The notes beneath the pieces were generated by a model, which saw nothing but the letters and a program-made list of their open reading frames with translations, was not told the DNA's origin and did no database searches. Made by a program: the position numbers and the translations under genes. 64,000 nucleotides of DNA. It comes from CBDCWT01 sp965223305. Lineage in GTDB: Bacteria; Planctomycetota; Planctomycetia; Pirellulales; Pirellulaceae. Shown here piece by piece: positions 18,909 through 26,580 of the stretch (positions are counted from its first letter, which is position 1; each line of letters opens with the position of its first letter). The DNA lies in contig CBDCWT010000074.1 of NCBI GenBank assembly GCA_965223305.1, positions 285,494-349,493 on the forward strand, written 5' to 3'.

Positions 18909-19478
18909 AGTAGTTTGCACACGATGGCGTTGCGACCATCGGACAGAGTGAGCGGTGACGGCGGATACTTTGTGACATTGGAGTACTTGTCCGCTTGCTC
19001 TTTGGCAAATGTCTGCAAGTCAGGCGTGGCATCGCCGGGGTCGACCGGTTCATGGATTATTCTTACCTGTCGTCCGTCGATGATTGTCTCTCGTAACGCA
19101 TCCTGTATGTGTTGGCCGCTAAGTAGCATCCGATGTCGGCTGCCGTTCAGGTTGTACAGGACGACCAATCCCTCTGTCGTCCGCATTCGGAGTGACCTGG
19201 GTTCACGGTTCTCGTCTTCCAGCTGAACGACGATCGCGGCGTGCGAGTTGCGTGTAATGATTTCAGTGGCCAGCGAACCCTTAAGTCCCTTCATGCGGTC
19301 AGCAACGGAGATGGCTTCCTTGAGATCTTGTAGAAGGAAGGCCTGAGGAACTGCATGGACTGGAATTGCGTCACCAATGAATGGAGTCTGATCCTGCGAT
19401 TGCAGCACCGTAGGGTGGCTGACAAGTAGGAAAGCAACGAGCAGGTAAGATGTTGCTCGATGATGAAGTGTAAGCACG

Positions 19479-20891
19479 CTATTCCTCGCGGCTAAAGGCA
19501 CTTTGTTCCTGTCTCGTCGGGCGTACGGCAGCCTGCGAGCGGGGAACGAAAACGGCGAGATGCACGCGCTGCCTACTGACGACGTCGCCAGCCGCGGAAC
19601 GGATCGACAGATGAAGCTGATACTCAGCAGTGCGATCGCTTGCGAAGCGTAGTAGGAAGTGATCTGCATCCAACGGATTCACCAGCTGGGCTAGCGGGAC
19701 AACATGCGACGCCCCCGCTTTGCCGGCCGTCAAGTGAATTTCGTATTCATAGGATGGCGGAACGGGGTGACCCGCACGAATCTGCAGAGCAACAGTGGTT
19801 TTGAAAGCAAGTCGGGTCCGAAGGTCGTCGGGTCCATAGGTAATGTGGCCAAACACCGCTACAGCGTCCTCGTCCAACAGGTCACTGGGAACATAGTCTT
19901 CGATGCGAAATTCGACCTCGTCAAGAAACGACGGCAGCTGCGCTTCGTGGATTTCACTCTCAGCTCTTCCTGACTTTGGTCCAACTTGAAAAGTCAACTC
20001 GGGATTCGTCACTTCACCCCAACCTTCATTGACAAAAATAAGCATGTTGTAGGAGTCATCGTGAACTGTGAGCAAAGGGAAATCTACCAGCTCGCTTGTC
20101 ACAACGTCGACGACGACCTCGGACAGCATCGCCGGTTTCAGCGATTTGTTGAGGCTCTTGACAGAAATAGCTGGGTAGTCCCAAAGGAACGGAGAGGATG
20201 GCTGGGTGCCCGTAATCGGTCCACCTGCCCGATAGCTGTCTAGATAGGGCATGTGATACGTAAGGCGTATACCGTTGTCATTCGTTTGAACATAAGTGAG
20301 ATGACGTTCGGATGGTGTCAGCTTGGCGGTGGTGTTATCGTAGTTTGTGGAAACCTCCGTTGAGATAGCGATCGCGAAGTCGCTCTTCACCCGCGGTGGT
20401 ATTGTGGAATGCTCTGCTGGAGGCGTTCGTGCTTCGCCCAGGTTCTCTGTCGTCGAACGAGAAGACTGGTGCCGATTTGGAGTCGTGGATTCGGCTGTTG
20501 GGTTTGCAATCGTCCAGGCGACGATCGCCGCCACTGCGACGACACAGACACACGCCGCCAGAAATCCCTTCAGGATCGCGTCGTGTTGCCGACTACGGAT
20601 CCACTGCTCACCGCTCATCGCCTCGGGCAAAACCACTCCCAGCTGCAGTTTGATCAACTCCGAAGTCTGGTTCTTTGTGAGCCCGGCTAAACCGCGCTCG
20701 AGAAACCGGAGCTTACGTTGTTGCCAAATGGACCAGGACCAAAGAAGGAGCGAGCCGCCGACCAGCAACGCAGACATTGGCGTGAAGATGGTATTCCACA
20801 ATCCGTCAGGTGAGACGACGAAAGTGGCAAAGAGAGAAATAATAGAGGCCATTGCCCCTAGATTCGACAACGCTATCATTCGCCGCCACAT
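19479..20891 (-). CDS. Membrane protein of unknown function with large outside domain
   Basis: A 470-residue protein with two hydrophobic segments at about residues 8-30 and 36-55, and a third at about 105-130 (ILKGFLAACVCVVAVAAIVA). A low-complexity Ser/Thr/Pro-rich linker follows, then a predicted beta-rich extracytoplasmic region. There are no recognisable catalytic motifs. It stands directly before the disrupted gene (stop and next GTG are one base apart), so the two formed an operon and probably worked together at the cell envelope. Some residues near the end (FLLRFASDRTAEYQLHLSIR) suggest an immunoglobulin-like fold, which is inference. Confidence 0.6.
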   Translation of the reverse strand: MWRRMIALSNLGAMASIISLFATFVVSPDGLWNTIFTPMSALLVGGSLLLWSWSIWQQRKLRFLERGLAGLTKNQTSELIKLQLGVVLPEAMSGEQWIRSRQHDAILKGFLAACVCVVAVAAIVAWTIANPTAESTTPNRHQSSRSTTENLGEARTPPAEHSTIPPRVKSDFAIAISTEVSTNYDNTTAKLTPSERHLTYVQTNDNGIRLTYHMPYLDSYRAGGPITGTQPSSPFLWDYPAISVKSLNKSLKPAMLSEVVVDVVTSELVDFPLLTVHDDSYNMLIFVNEGWGEVTNPELTFQVGPKSGRAESEIHEAQLPSFLDEVEFRIEDYVPSDLLDEDAVAVFGHITYGPDDLRTRLAFKTTVALQIRAGHPVPPSYEYEIHLTAGKAGASHVVPLAQLVNPLDADHFLLRFASDRTAEYQLHLSIRSAAGDVVSRQRVHLAVFVPRSQAAVRPTRQEQSAFSREE

Positions 20892-21729
20892 AGCAGCTCA
20901 TTTCCCATGGCATCAACGGCAGGGCGATCACGAGCGAAGTTCAGTGTCGAGAAGCGTGCCGTCTGTGAAACTTGGGGGAGACGAATATCGGCAACTTATT
21001 GCTCGGTGATTCCTCAATCAAGTGTGCGCGGTTTTCATGCGTTTACCCACTGATATTCTGACACACCAATCGGTTCGTTCATATCCTGCAATGAATCAGA
21101 GGGGCATGCGTCGAGCTGCCCGGCGGACGCGGTGGTCATTGAGCCCTCGCAGGCAGTCAAGGACCGTCCGCAGTGGCGGTAGATTCGCACCCGTGCCGTC
21201 GGCGAAGCGAAACCTGTGCACAAGTCGTCCGCAGCAGGGACACCAGAGCAGCTGACTCGCGGACCGCCGGCAGCCGCTTGTACAGGTCTTGGAGAGAGGG
21301 AGAGATACGGATGAACTTGCGACTTGCTACAGGGTCGCTCCGGTGTGACTCCCCCGTCGCTGCCAAAATACCCAGTTTGAGGGGGGGCCAATAGTGTCCA
21401 GCCAGTCCTTGGTCCTTCCTGCAGCGGGCCATGTTCGAGGTCAACGACGCGCACACCGACCCTCTCGGACCGCATCGCTCAGTTGGGTTCCAACATATGC
21501 TGTTGCCGTCGGACGGGATGGGCCAAGCTCTACGCACTTGAATCAAGCGACGATTACAGAGTACGCCGAGAACTAGGTAAATAACCATGGAAAATATACT
21601 AATTTCGCCGCGCATCAAACGGCTGCCTGAGAAAAGAAATAAACAACCTCCAAATACTTGACAGCGCTATGATGAGCCTCGGATAATCGCCAGCCGACTC
21701 TCCCATCCATCTTCTTGGAGGACATCGTC
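20892..21729. other. Gene-poor region before the DUF1559 gene
   Basis: 838 bases with overlapping open frames on both strands. None has a convincing start, Shine-Dalgarno sequence or protein-like composition. Short stretches may be decayed coding sequence. I see no hairpin repeat here. The promoter for the DUF1559 gene should lie in its right end. Confidence 0.35.
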
Positions 21730-22842
21730 ATGGCCAGTAAGCACATTCGGTGCGCACGTCGCGGTTTTACACTGGTGGAACTGTTAGTTGTCATTGCCAT
21801 CATCGGAATCTTGGTGGGTCTACTGCTGCCGGCTGTTCAGTCGGCACGCGAAGCTGCGAGGCGCTTGCAGTGCACGAACAACTTGAAGCAGGTGGCGCTG
21901 GCACTTCACAGCTACCACGATTCATACAACACGTTTCCTCCGATGAGCGTGGGGAGCACGGACCCGCCTGGCAACTGGGGGTCGGGCAACTGGCGGCTGC
22001 ATGAGGGGAACCGCGGCAGTTGGATCAAGAAGGCGTTGCCGTTCTTCGATCAGAGTTCGCTGGCCAATGAGATCAACGATGGAGGGCCTCTTTCGAATAC
22101 ATCGGGTGTACATACTGGGCCCGGCGGAGCTAATGGTAATTGGACTGGTTACTACACGTACCGCACCAAGATCTCCTCTGCTCTTTGCCCCTCGGACGGC
22201 CGCGGAATCCGAGTTGCCAGCAACGCAACCGCGAAACTCAACTACATGGCATCGGTCGGCGACTCGATCAAGAACAACCAGAACAGCAGGAACAACCGGG
22301 GAATGTTCCAGCACATCAAAGGGACGGCTATTCGCGACGTCAAGGACGGCACGAGCAACACGGCGATGCTGAGTGAGAGTACGATTCAGACAGCCTGGGG
22401 CGGCCCCGCGTGCAACAGCCTGCACGGCTGCTACACGATTGTCAGCGGGCTCGACAACAATCCGGCCGCCTGCCTGGCGACGCGGGGCCCGAATGCAACC
22501 GTCATCGGCAACTATCCGACCAGTCACCAGCGCCGTGGTCAATCGTTGTGGATGGGATTTCCTATGCAGTCCGGATTCACGACGGTGCTTCCGCCAAACT
22601 CTCCGCAATGTGCCAACGGTCGCGGGCAGTGGCAGTGGGGCATCTTTTCGGCGGACAGCTTCCACCCTGGTGGCGTCAACCTGGCGATGGCGGACGGGTC
22701 GCTACGGTTCATCTCGAACACGATCGACGTGGGTAATGTCTCGTTGCCTGGTCCTTCGATCAGCAACCTGAAAGGCAGTGTCTACGGCATCTGGGGGGCA
22801 CTCGGAACCAAGAACGGGTCCGAGCCGACTTTCGTCGAGTAA
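21730..22842 (+). CDS. DUF1559 prepilin-type N-terminal methylation protein
   Basis: A 370-residue protein. ATG 21730 follows GGAGGA; an in-frame TTG at 21715 is weaker. The N-terminus has the type IV prepilin cleavage and methylation site RRGFTLVELLVVIAIIGIL, then LLPAVQSAREAARRLQCTNN and LKQVALALHSYHD, which define the planctomycete DUF1559 (SBP_bac_10) family. Near the C-terminus FHPGGVNLAMADGSLRFIS gives the family's H-X9-DG motif. Such proteins occur in dozens of copies per planctomycete genome and are thought to be pseudopilin-like surface proteins processed by a prepilin peptidase. A clear terminator follows at 22873. Confidence 0.93.
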   Translation: MASKHIRCARRGFTLVELLVVIAIIGILVGLLLPAVQSAREAARRLQCTNNLKQVALALHSYHDSYNTFPPMSVGSTDPPGNWGSGNWRLHEGNRGSWIKKALPFFDQSSLANEINDGGPLSNTSGVHTGPGGANGNWTGYYTYRTKISSALCPSDGRGIRVASNATAKLNYMASVGDSIKNNQNSRNNRGMFQHIKGTAIRDVKDGTSNTAMLSESTIQTAWGGPACNSLHGCYTIVSGLDNNPAACLATRGPNATVIGNYPTSHQRRGQSLWMGFPMQSGFTTVLPPNSPQCANGRGQWQWGIFSADSFHPGGVNLAMADGSLRFISNTIDVGNVSLPGPSISNLKGSVYGIWGALGTKNGSEPTFVE

Positions 22843-22872
22843 GGCGCGGCGACATTCAAGTCTGAGTACAAG

Positions 22873-22902
22873 GCGGCGCGTGGCAAACGCGCCGCTTTTT
22901 TT
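22873..22902 (+). terminator. Rho-independent terminator after the DUF1559 gene
   Basis: Perfect 8-bp stem GCGGCGCG (22873-22880) with CGCGCCGC (22888-22895), a 7-base loop, and seven T residues at 22896-22902. It is placed 30 bases after the stop codon of the DUF1559 gene. Confidence 0.9.
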
Positions 22903-23102
22903 GCATCCAGTGTGCTGCATTGACCAAGAGGTCTCGCGGGCCAGCGAGCAGTTCGCGGATCCGGGAAATCCCTGAATTTCTTTTAAGAGATGCTTGCTTT
23001 GCCATTTTCGGTCGTCGACAATTGGCTGAGCGCAGCGACACATCGCTACATCACTTGACCTACCACTGACGACGAATCAACCCGAAAAGCGAGAACATCC
23101 AA

Positions 23103-23675
23103 ATGACTCATCAAACTGTCAGCCGCATGCGGCGCCAGCAATTACGCATCGCGTTCATCGCCTGCTTCACACTCGCGTTGTTGTCCCCTGCCGTGCAGGC
23201 GTCGAACCTCTATCAGTTCGAGCGTGCGGGTGATGGAGCAATCTTGGCGATCCTGGACATGGCGACTGTGCCTGGCATCGCCACTGACGTGCTCAGCCTC
23301 GAATTCACGGCGATCGGAGCTCCCGTCTTCGGTTTTGCTGCGGGTCCGTACCCAGGGACTTTCACCAGCACGTTCAACAGCGGGTTTGCACCGGACGGGA
23401 TCGGCGGGCTAGAGCAGGGAACTGCCGCAGAAGGCGGTGTGCGCAGTTTCGACCCCCCCGTATCGGCCGTCGTACCGATGACGACAGAATTGCTGTTAGG
23501 TGCCACCACAGTGGCCGGGAACGACCGCGTAGAATTGAGGTCGTCTGACCCAACAATGACCCTGACGGTCCAAGGAGATTGGCGGCAGGTTCCCGAGCCA
23601 TCGACCGTAGCTGGATTGATATCTTTGGGCGCAGTCGGCGTGGTGGTGTGGCGACGGAAGAAACGCAAGGCCTAG
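23103..23675 (+). CDS. PEP-CTERM sorting domain protein
   Basis: A 190-residue exported protein. The signal peptide (FIACFTLALLSPAVQASNLY) is followed by a beta-rich body of about 130 residues and the classic C-terminal sorting tripartite signal: the motif VPEPST, a hydrophobic segment GLISLGAVGVVVW and a basic tail RRKKRKA. In PEP-CTERM systems this signal is recognised by an exosortase and the protein is delivered to the surface or extracellular matrix. Function of the body is unknown. It is the first of two such proteins here; the other is at 29036-29605. Confidence 0.9.
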   Translation: MTHQTVSRMRRQQLRIAFIACFTLALLSPAVQASNLYQFERAGDGAILAILDMATVPGIATDVLSLEFTAIGAPVFGFAAGPYPGTFTSTFNSGFAPDGIGGLEQGTAAEGGVRSFDPPVSAVVPMTTELLLGATTVAGNDRVELRSSDPTMTLTVQGDWRQVPEPSTVAGLISLGAVGVVVWRRKKRKA

Positions 23676-23708
23676 CAGCCTGCTGATTTTCTCAACGCGC
23701 CTGCCGCA

Positions 23709-23728
23709 TCACAGGGATGTGATGCCAA
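23709..23728. repeat. 20-bp sequence shared with 28769-28788
   Basis: TCACAGGGATGTGATGCCAA is identical at both sites and is followed by related but diverged bases. At the second site it is the point where a toxin-like gene ends abruptly, which suggests it is the edge of a mobile element remnant. Confidence 0.6.
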
Positions 23729-23895
23729 AGCCACGACGCATGTCCGTCGGCAAACTGTAGAGCAGGACGTTTGCATCCGATGGCGCCGCGATCATGATAC
23801 AGACTCCGTGTTGACTAGCCGTGGCAGCACAGCACCGGAGGCCACTCCGAGAAATCGGTGAGTCGATGGCACGAACTGCGTTGGTCGAACGCCGA

Positions 23896-24168
23896 TCAAG
23901 GTGAAAACAAGTCGACTAGCACCTCGATGATTCGTACGACCATTCCAATTGTCCATTCACATGCGCGGCGAAACAAAAGGACCAAGGCTGAAACGACCAG
24001 CAATAGCGCCAAAAGTATTAGAGTCCAGGGGAAAGCACCGGTCCCATACTCTTGGATTGACGAGTTCGCAATCTGCAGGCAAGCGAGTGCCAACGCAATG
24101 AGCAGAGCCGCTATCAACAGACGCCACAGCTCGAATTGTCGTGGCTTGTTCGTTTGCACTACGTTCAT
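23896..24168 (-). CDS. Possible small two-helix membrane protein
   Basis: A 90-residue open frame with two strong hydrophobic stretches, RLLIAALLIALALACLQIAN and FPWTLILLALLLVVSALVLL, separated by a short polar loop. The composition looks like a real membrane protein. However, no Shine-Dalgarno sequence is obvious before the ATG, and I recognise no family. No neighbour gives a functional hint. Confidence 0.4.
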   Translation of the reverse strand: MNVVQTNKPRQFELWRLLIAALLIALALACLQIANSSIQEYGTGAFPWTLILLALLLVVSALVLLFRRACEWTIGMVVRIIEVLVDLFSP

Positions 24169-25141
24169 GGTTCATCGGCGCTAGCCACTAGTCCCTCGTG
24201 CCATCGTCCTCGTCCCCGTAGCGCTGACGAAGTTGACTGGGCGAGGTCGGAACCACGTTCACCCCACGATATCAGCGGTCGGACCTTATTCTCAAAGAAC
24301 TCGTTGGGCGCAGGATCGGCTACCTGTGCCAGCAAAGGGGGGCGTCACAAAAAGAGCGACCGCAGCGAGCCACCCGGGCTGTTGGATAAAACGGCAGAGG
24401 TTTCTCGCCATGGATTAGGAAGCTCCAAGCAGTAAGTTCGGCGATTCCACTGAATCTCCTCAATTCTATCAGTAAATGGGGCAGCGACCGACAGTTGAAT
24501 TGCCCTCGATCGGAGGAGTTCCACATCGGATGTGAGGAGCGCGGAACTCGCAGCTGCCTGCTGAGGTGATTTACACGTGATGTACACCGCTGCGTTGAAA
24601 TCTTGATGTTGCGCATCTCGCCTCAATCGGAACCCGATGCGTAAGCGAAGGAATTATTTACGTTGGTACCAACACTCCTCGCTAACGCTCCTTGAAGTTG
24701 CGCTCTTGGCCCAATCGGAACCCGAAGCGTAAGCGAGGGACTGACTTGTGTTGGCATACCAACTCCCCCTCGCTTACGCTTCGGGTTACGAAAAACGCGG
24801 TGAATTTGACATCGCGTATATCCGCCAGACGGCGAAAAGCGCAACTTCAAAGCGTTCGGCATCGTGAGGTTGGTTTCGACGAGCTATCGGTGGAAGCGAC
24901 GCTGGATTGGCAAGAATGCGGGACCAGATTCTCGACCAGATACGTCCACGAACGCCAGTTCTCAGATCAACCACGTCCTGTCCAGTTTCGACTTCCCATC
25001 GCATCCCTGATTGCTTCATGCGTTGGTTGAATATTACTTTCCCGCTTCGGTGACGCCACTTCCAATGGGGTCGCCCTTGCTAGTGTCTTACGGCTTGAAT
25101 TCGTGCCGACATTCCACGAGATCCACCTTTTCCTAGCCCCG
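24169..25141. other. Long intergenic stretch with hairpin repeats
   Basis: About 970 bases without a gene I can support. Minus-strand frames around 24345-24626 have some protein-like composition but no start signal. The right half contains the repeat described at 24605-24850, and bases 25142 onward form the promoter of the BlaI-type gene. Confidence 0.4.
24605..24850. repeat. Hairpin repeat cluster, locus C
   Basis: Same family as 6611-6870, again two tandem units. The second unit has 21-bp perfect arms at 24719-24739 and 24767-24787 and is nearly base-for-base the same as the unit at 6700-6800, including the spacer and the trailing GGTTACGAAAAACGC. That high identity across 18 kb points to recent copying or gene conversion. 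Confidence 0.8.
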
Positions 25142-25193
25142 TTGCAATGACGAATGAATTCGTTATCCTGAACACGTTGACGAATAAATTCAT
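25142..25193 (+). promoter_or_regulatory. Promoter with two dyad operators ahead of the BlaI-type gene
   Basis: A candidate -35 box TTGCAA (25142-25147) and -10 box TATCCT (25164-25169) are 16 bases apart. Between them lies the perfect dyad ACGAAT-GA-ATTCGT (25150-25163). A near-copy ACGAAT-AA-ATTCAT lies at 25180-25193, exactly 30 bases downstream, so both sites face the same side of the helix. BlaI/MecI repressors bind dyads overlapping their own promoters, so these are good operator candidates. The boxes are by eye only. Confidence 0.55.
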
Positions 25194-25208
25194 TGTTGAG
25201 GAGTGACC

Positions 25209-25445
25209 GTGCCAAGAGGTCCAACGAGCGGGCCGACGGAGCTTGAAAGCCAGGTTCTGCGACTATTGTGGAATGACGGTGAGTGTACCGTCCGGAAGAT
25301 TCACGATTGGCTGGTCGAGCAGCGAGGTGAGGAGCATCGGTACACGAGTACTGTCAAGATGCTGTATGTGATGCTCGACAAAGGGTTCGTTGATCCATAC
25401 GGGTGCGCAAAAAACGTCTCGGCTCCAACGAAAGGAAGCCGCTGA
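25209..25445 (+). CDS. BlaI/MecI/CopY-type repressor, C-terminally truncated
   Basis: A 78-residue protein; GTG 25209 lies five bases after GAGGAG, better spaced than the in-frame GTG at 25203. It holds the winged-helix part only: LESQVLRLLWNDGECTVRKI and HDWLVEQRGEEHRYTSTVKM, then LYVMLDKGFV, where normal members continue for another 50-60 residues with a dimerisation domain. Here the sequence departs from the family after GFVDPYG and stops. No BlaR1-type sensor peptidase gene follows; the next gene is an ankyrin-repeat protein. It may be a decayed gene or a DNA-binding-only form. Confidence 0.65.
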   Translation: MPRGPTSGPTELESQVLRLLWNDGECTVRKIHDWLVEQRGEEHRYTSTVKMLYVMLDKGFVDPYGCAKNVSAPTKGSR

Positions 25446-25480
25446 TTTAGTTTGTGCATCAACAGAGTTGGAGAAACGCA

Positions 25481-26146
25481 ATGACTAACGACGAACTGGC
25501 AAAGCTGAAGACCGAATGTCTAAAGGCTTGTAGAGACGGTAATCTGGAACGTGTGAAGGAGCTGCTTGCTCAAGGAGTTCCAGTCAATGGCCAAGTTGAT
25601 GGCTGGACGGGACTTCTTTCTGCCAGTATTCACGAGGGGCAGCGCGAAGTAGCGGAGTACCTCTTTGAAAAGGGAGCCGAGGCTGTCCATAACTGCGATT
25701 CTCAGATGGGAGCGGTCAACTATGGCCATCCGGCGATCGTCCAACTTCTGCTCGCCCAAGGAGCGGACCCGAATTTCACCTTCCCGAAAACAGGCGAAAC
25801 GATGCTGCACATCGCCACGCTACGAGGGATGCTCGAAGGCAACACAGAGTGCGTTCGGTTGCTGCTGGAAGCGGGAGCAAATCCGAATGTTCATTGCAAA
25901 ATCGGCATCGCCACTCCCGCATTGGACTTTGGGACGAAAGTCATCGGTGAGACGCCACTCCATCGAGCAGCCGCCTTCGGGAGTGAGGAAATGATTCAGT
26001 TCATGGTCGAAGCTGGCGCAAACATTACCGCAACCGACGCGCACGGCGAAACGCCGTTAACGTGGTATGGCCGCTTCCAAAGACGAAAGCCACACCTCAA
26101 GCTTGAACGCGGTGCTGGAAAATACCTCGAGGAGACTGTTGACTAA
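25481..26146 (+). CDS. Ankyrin-repeat protein (221 residues)
   Basis: ATG 25481 follows GGAGA. The protein consists of ankyrin repeats from end to end, for example GNLERVKELLAQGVPVNGQV, GHPAIVQLLLAQGADPNF, GNTECVRLLLEAGANPNVH and GETPLHRAAAFGSEEMIQFM. There is no signal peptide or membrane segment, so it is likely cytoplasmic. Ankyrin repeats bind other proteins; the partner is unknown. It starts 35 bases after the truncated repressor gene and could be transcribed from the same operator-controlled promoter. Confidence 0.85.
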   Translation: MTNDELAKLKTECLKACRDGNLERVKELLAQGVPVNGQVDGWTGLLSASIHEGQREVAEYLFEKGAEAVHNCDSQMGAVNYGHPAIVQLLLAQGADPNFTFPKTGETMLHIATLRGMLEGNTECVRLLLEAGANPNVHCKIGIATPALDFGTKVIGETPLHRAAAFGSEEMIQFMVEAGANITATDAHGETPLTWYGRFQRRKPHLKLERGAGKYLEETVD

Positions 26147-26476
26147 CGTCACACCGGGCAAATCTCAACGGCTACCTGAAACCAAGAGCGAGTTCAGCAG
26201 CCAACAAGGGGGTCCCCGTTCGGAGCAATGGGCTTACGCCGATGTGTCTCACGCATAGCTGCTTAGCGTGTATTTTTCGCGAGTTGAGATTCGCGACCGT
26301 CTGTCTCCAGCCAAAATCCGAATGGTGGATGGCTTCTGAAAGATCTGGGCACACGCTGTGTGTAGGAGCATGGGCAACGCCGTTGCATTGGGCCGAGACG
26401 AGGGGGCATTAGGAAGTCGCCGAATTCCTGAGATCGAAGGGCGCGAAAAAATGACATGGCGCACTAGGAGAATGGC

Positions 26477-26518
26477 CACAGATAAACACGGATTCATTCA
26501 CATCCGCACTTATCTGTG
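26477..26518. repeat. Imperfect palindrome CACAGATAA...TTATCTGTG
   Basis: Arms of 17 bases (26477-26493 and 26502-26518) agree at 14 positions, with an eight-base spacer. It lies in the 434-base gap between the two ankyrin genes, which otherwise shows nothing. Similar ATCTGTGTTCATC sequences are common interspersed elements in planctomycete genomes. Confidence 0.5.
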
Positions 26519-26580
26519 TTCATCCGTCTTCATTACTGGGCATATTTCTCCCATCGAGACACACGCAGCGGAACTCAAAC

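Larger units (their letters stand above)
16094..19477 (-). pseudogene. Secreted protein of unknown function, split by an ISKra4-family insertion
   Basis: The gene starts at GTG 19477, one base after the upstream stop and with GAGGAA before it, and begins with a signal peptide (HRATSYLLVAFLLVSHPTVL). It runs to 18900, is interrupted by the insertion sequence, and resumes at 17177 to end at 16094. If the element and one copy of the 9-bp target duplication are removed, the frame is restored exactly: VCKLLFRG joins ASSRPDSTGVQFIATIVGES, giving 553 residues. The second half has many helices with TPR-like character near the end (RLRATNAFVICRALHNESAE). I recognise no family. The distal half still has an open frame, but nothing indicates expression. 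Confidence 0.85.

Noticed and set aside
21035..21618. Overlapping minus-strand frames before the DUF1559 gene
   Set aside because: No ribosome site, poor composition and mutual overlap in different frames; probably decayed or chance frames.
24345..24626. 93-codon minus-strand frame
   Set aside because: Part of it looks protein-like, but there is no start signal and it runs into the hairpin repeat; not enough to call a gene.
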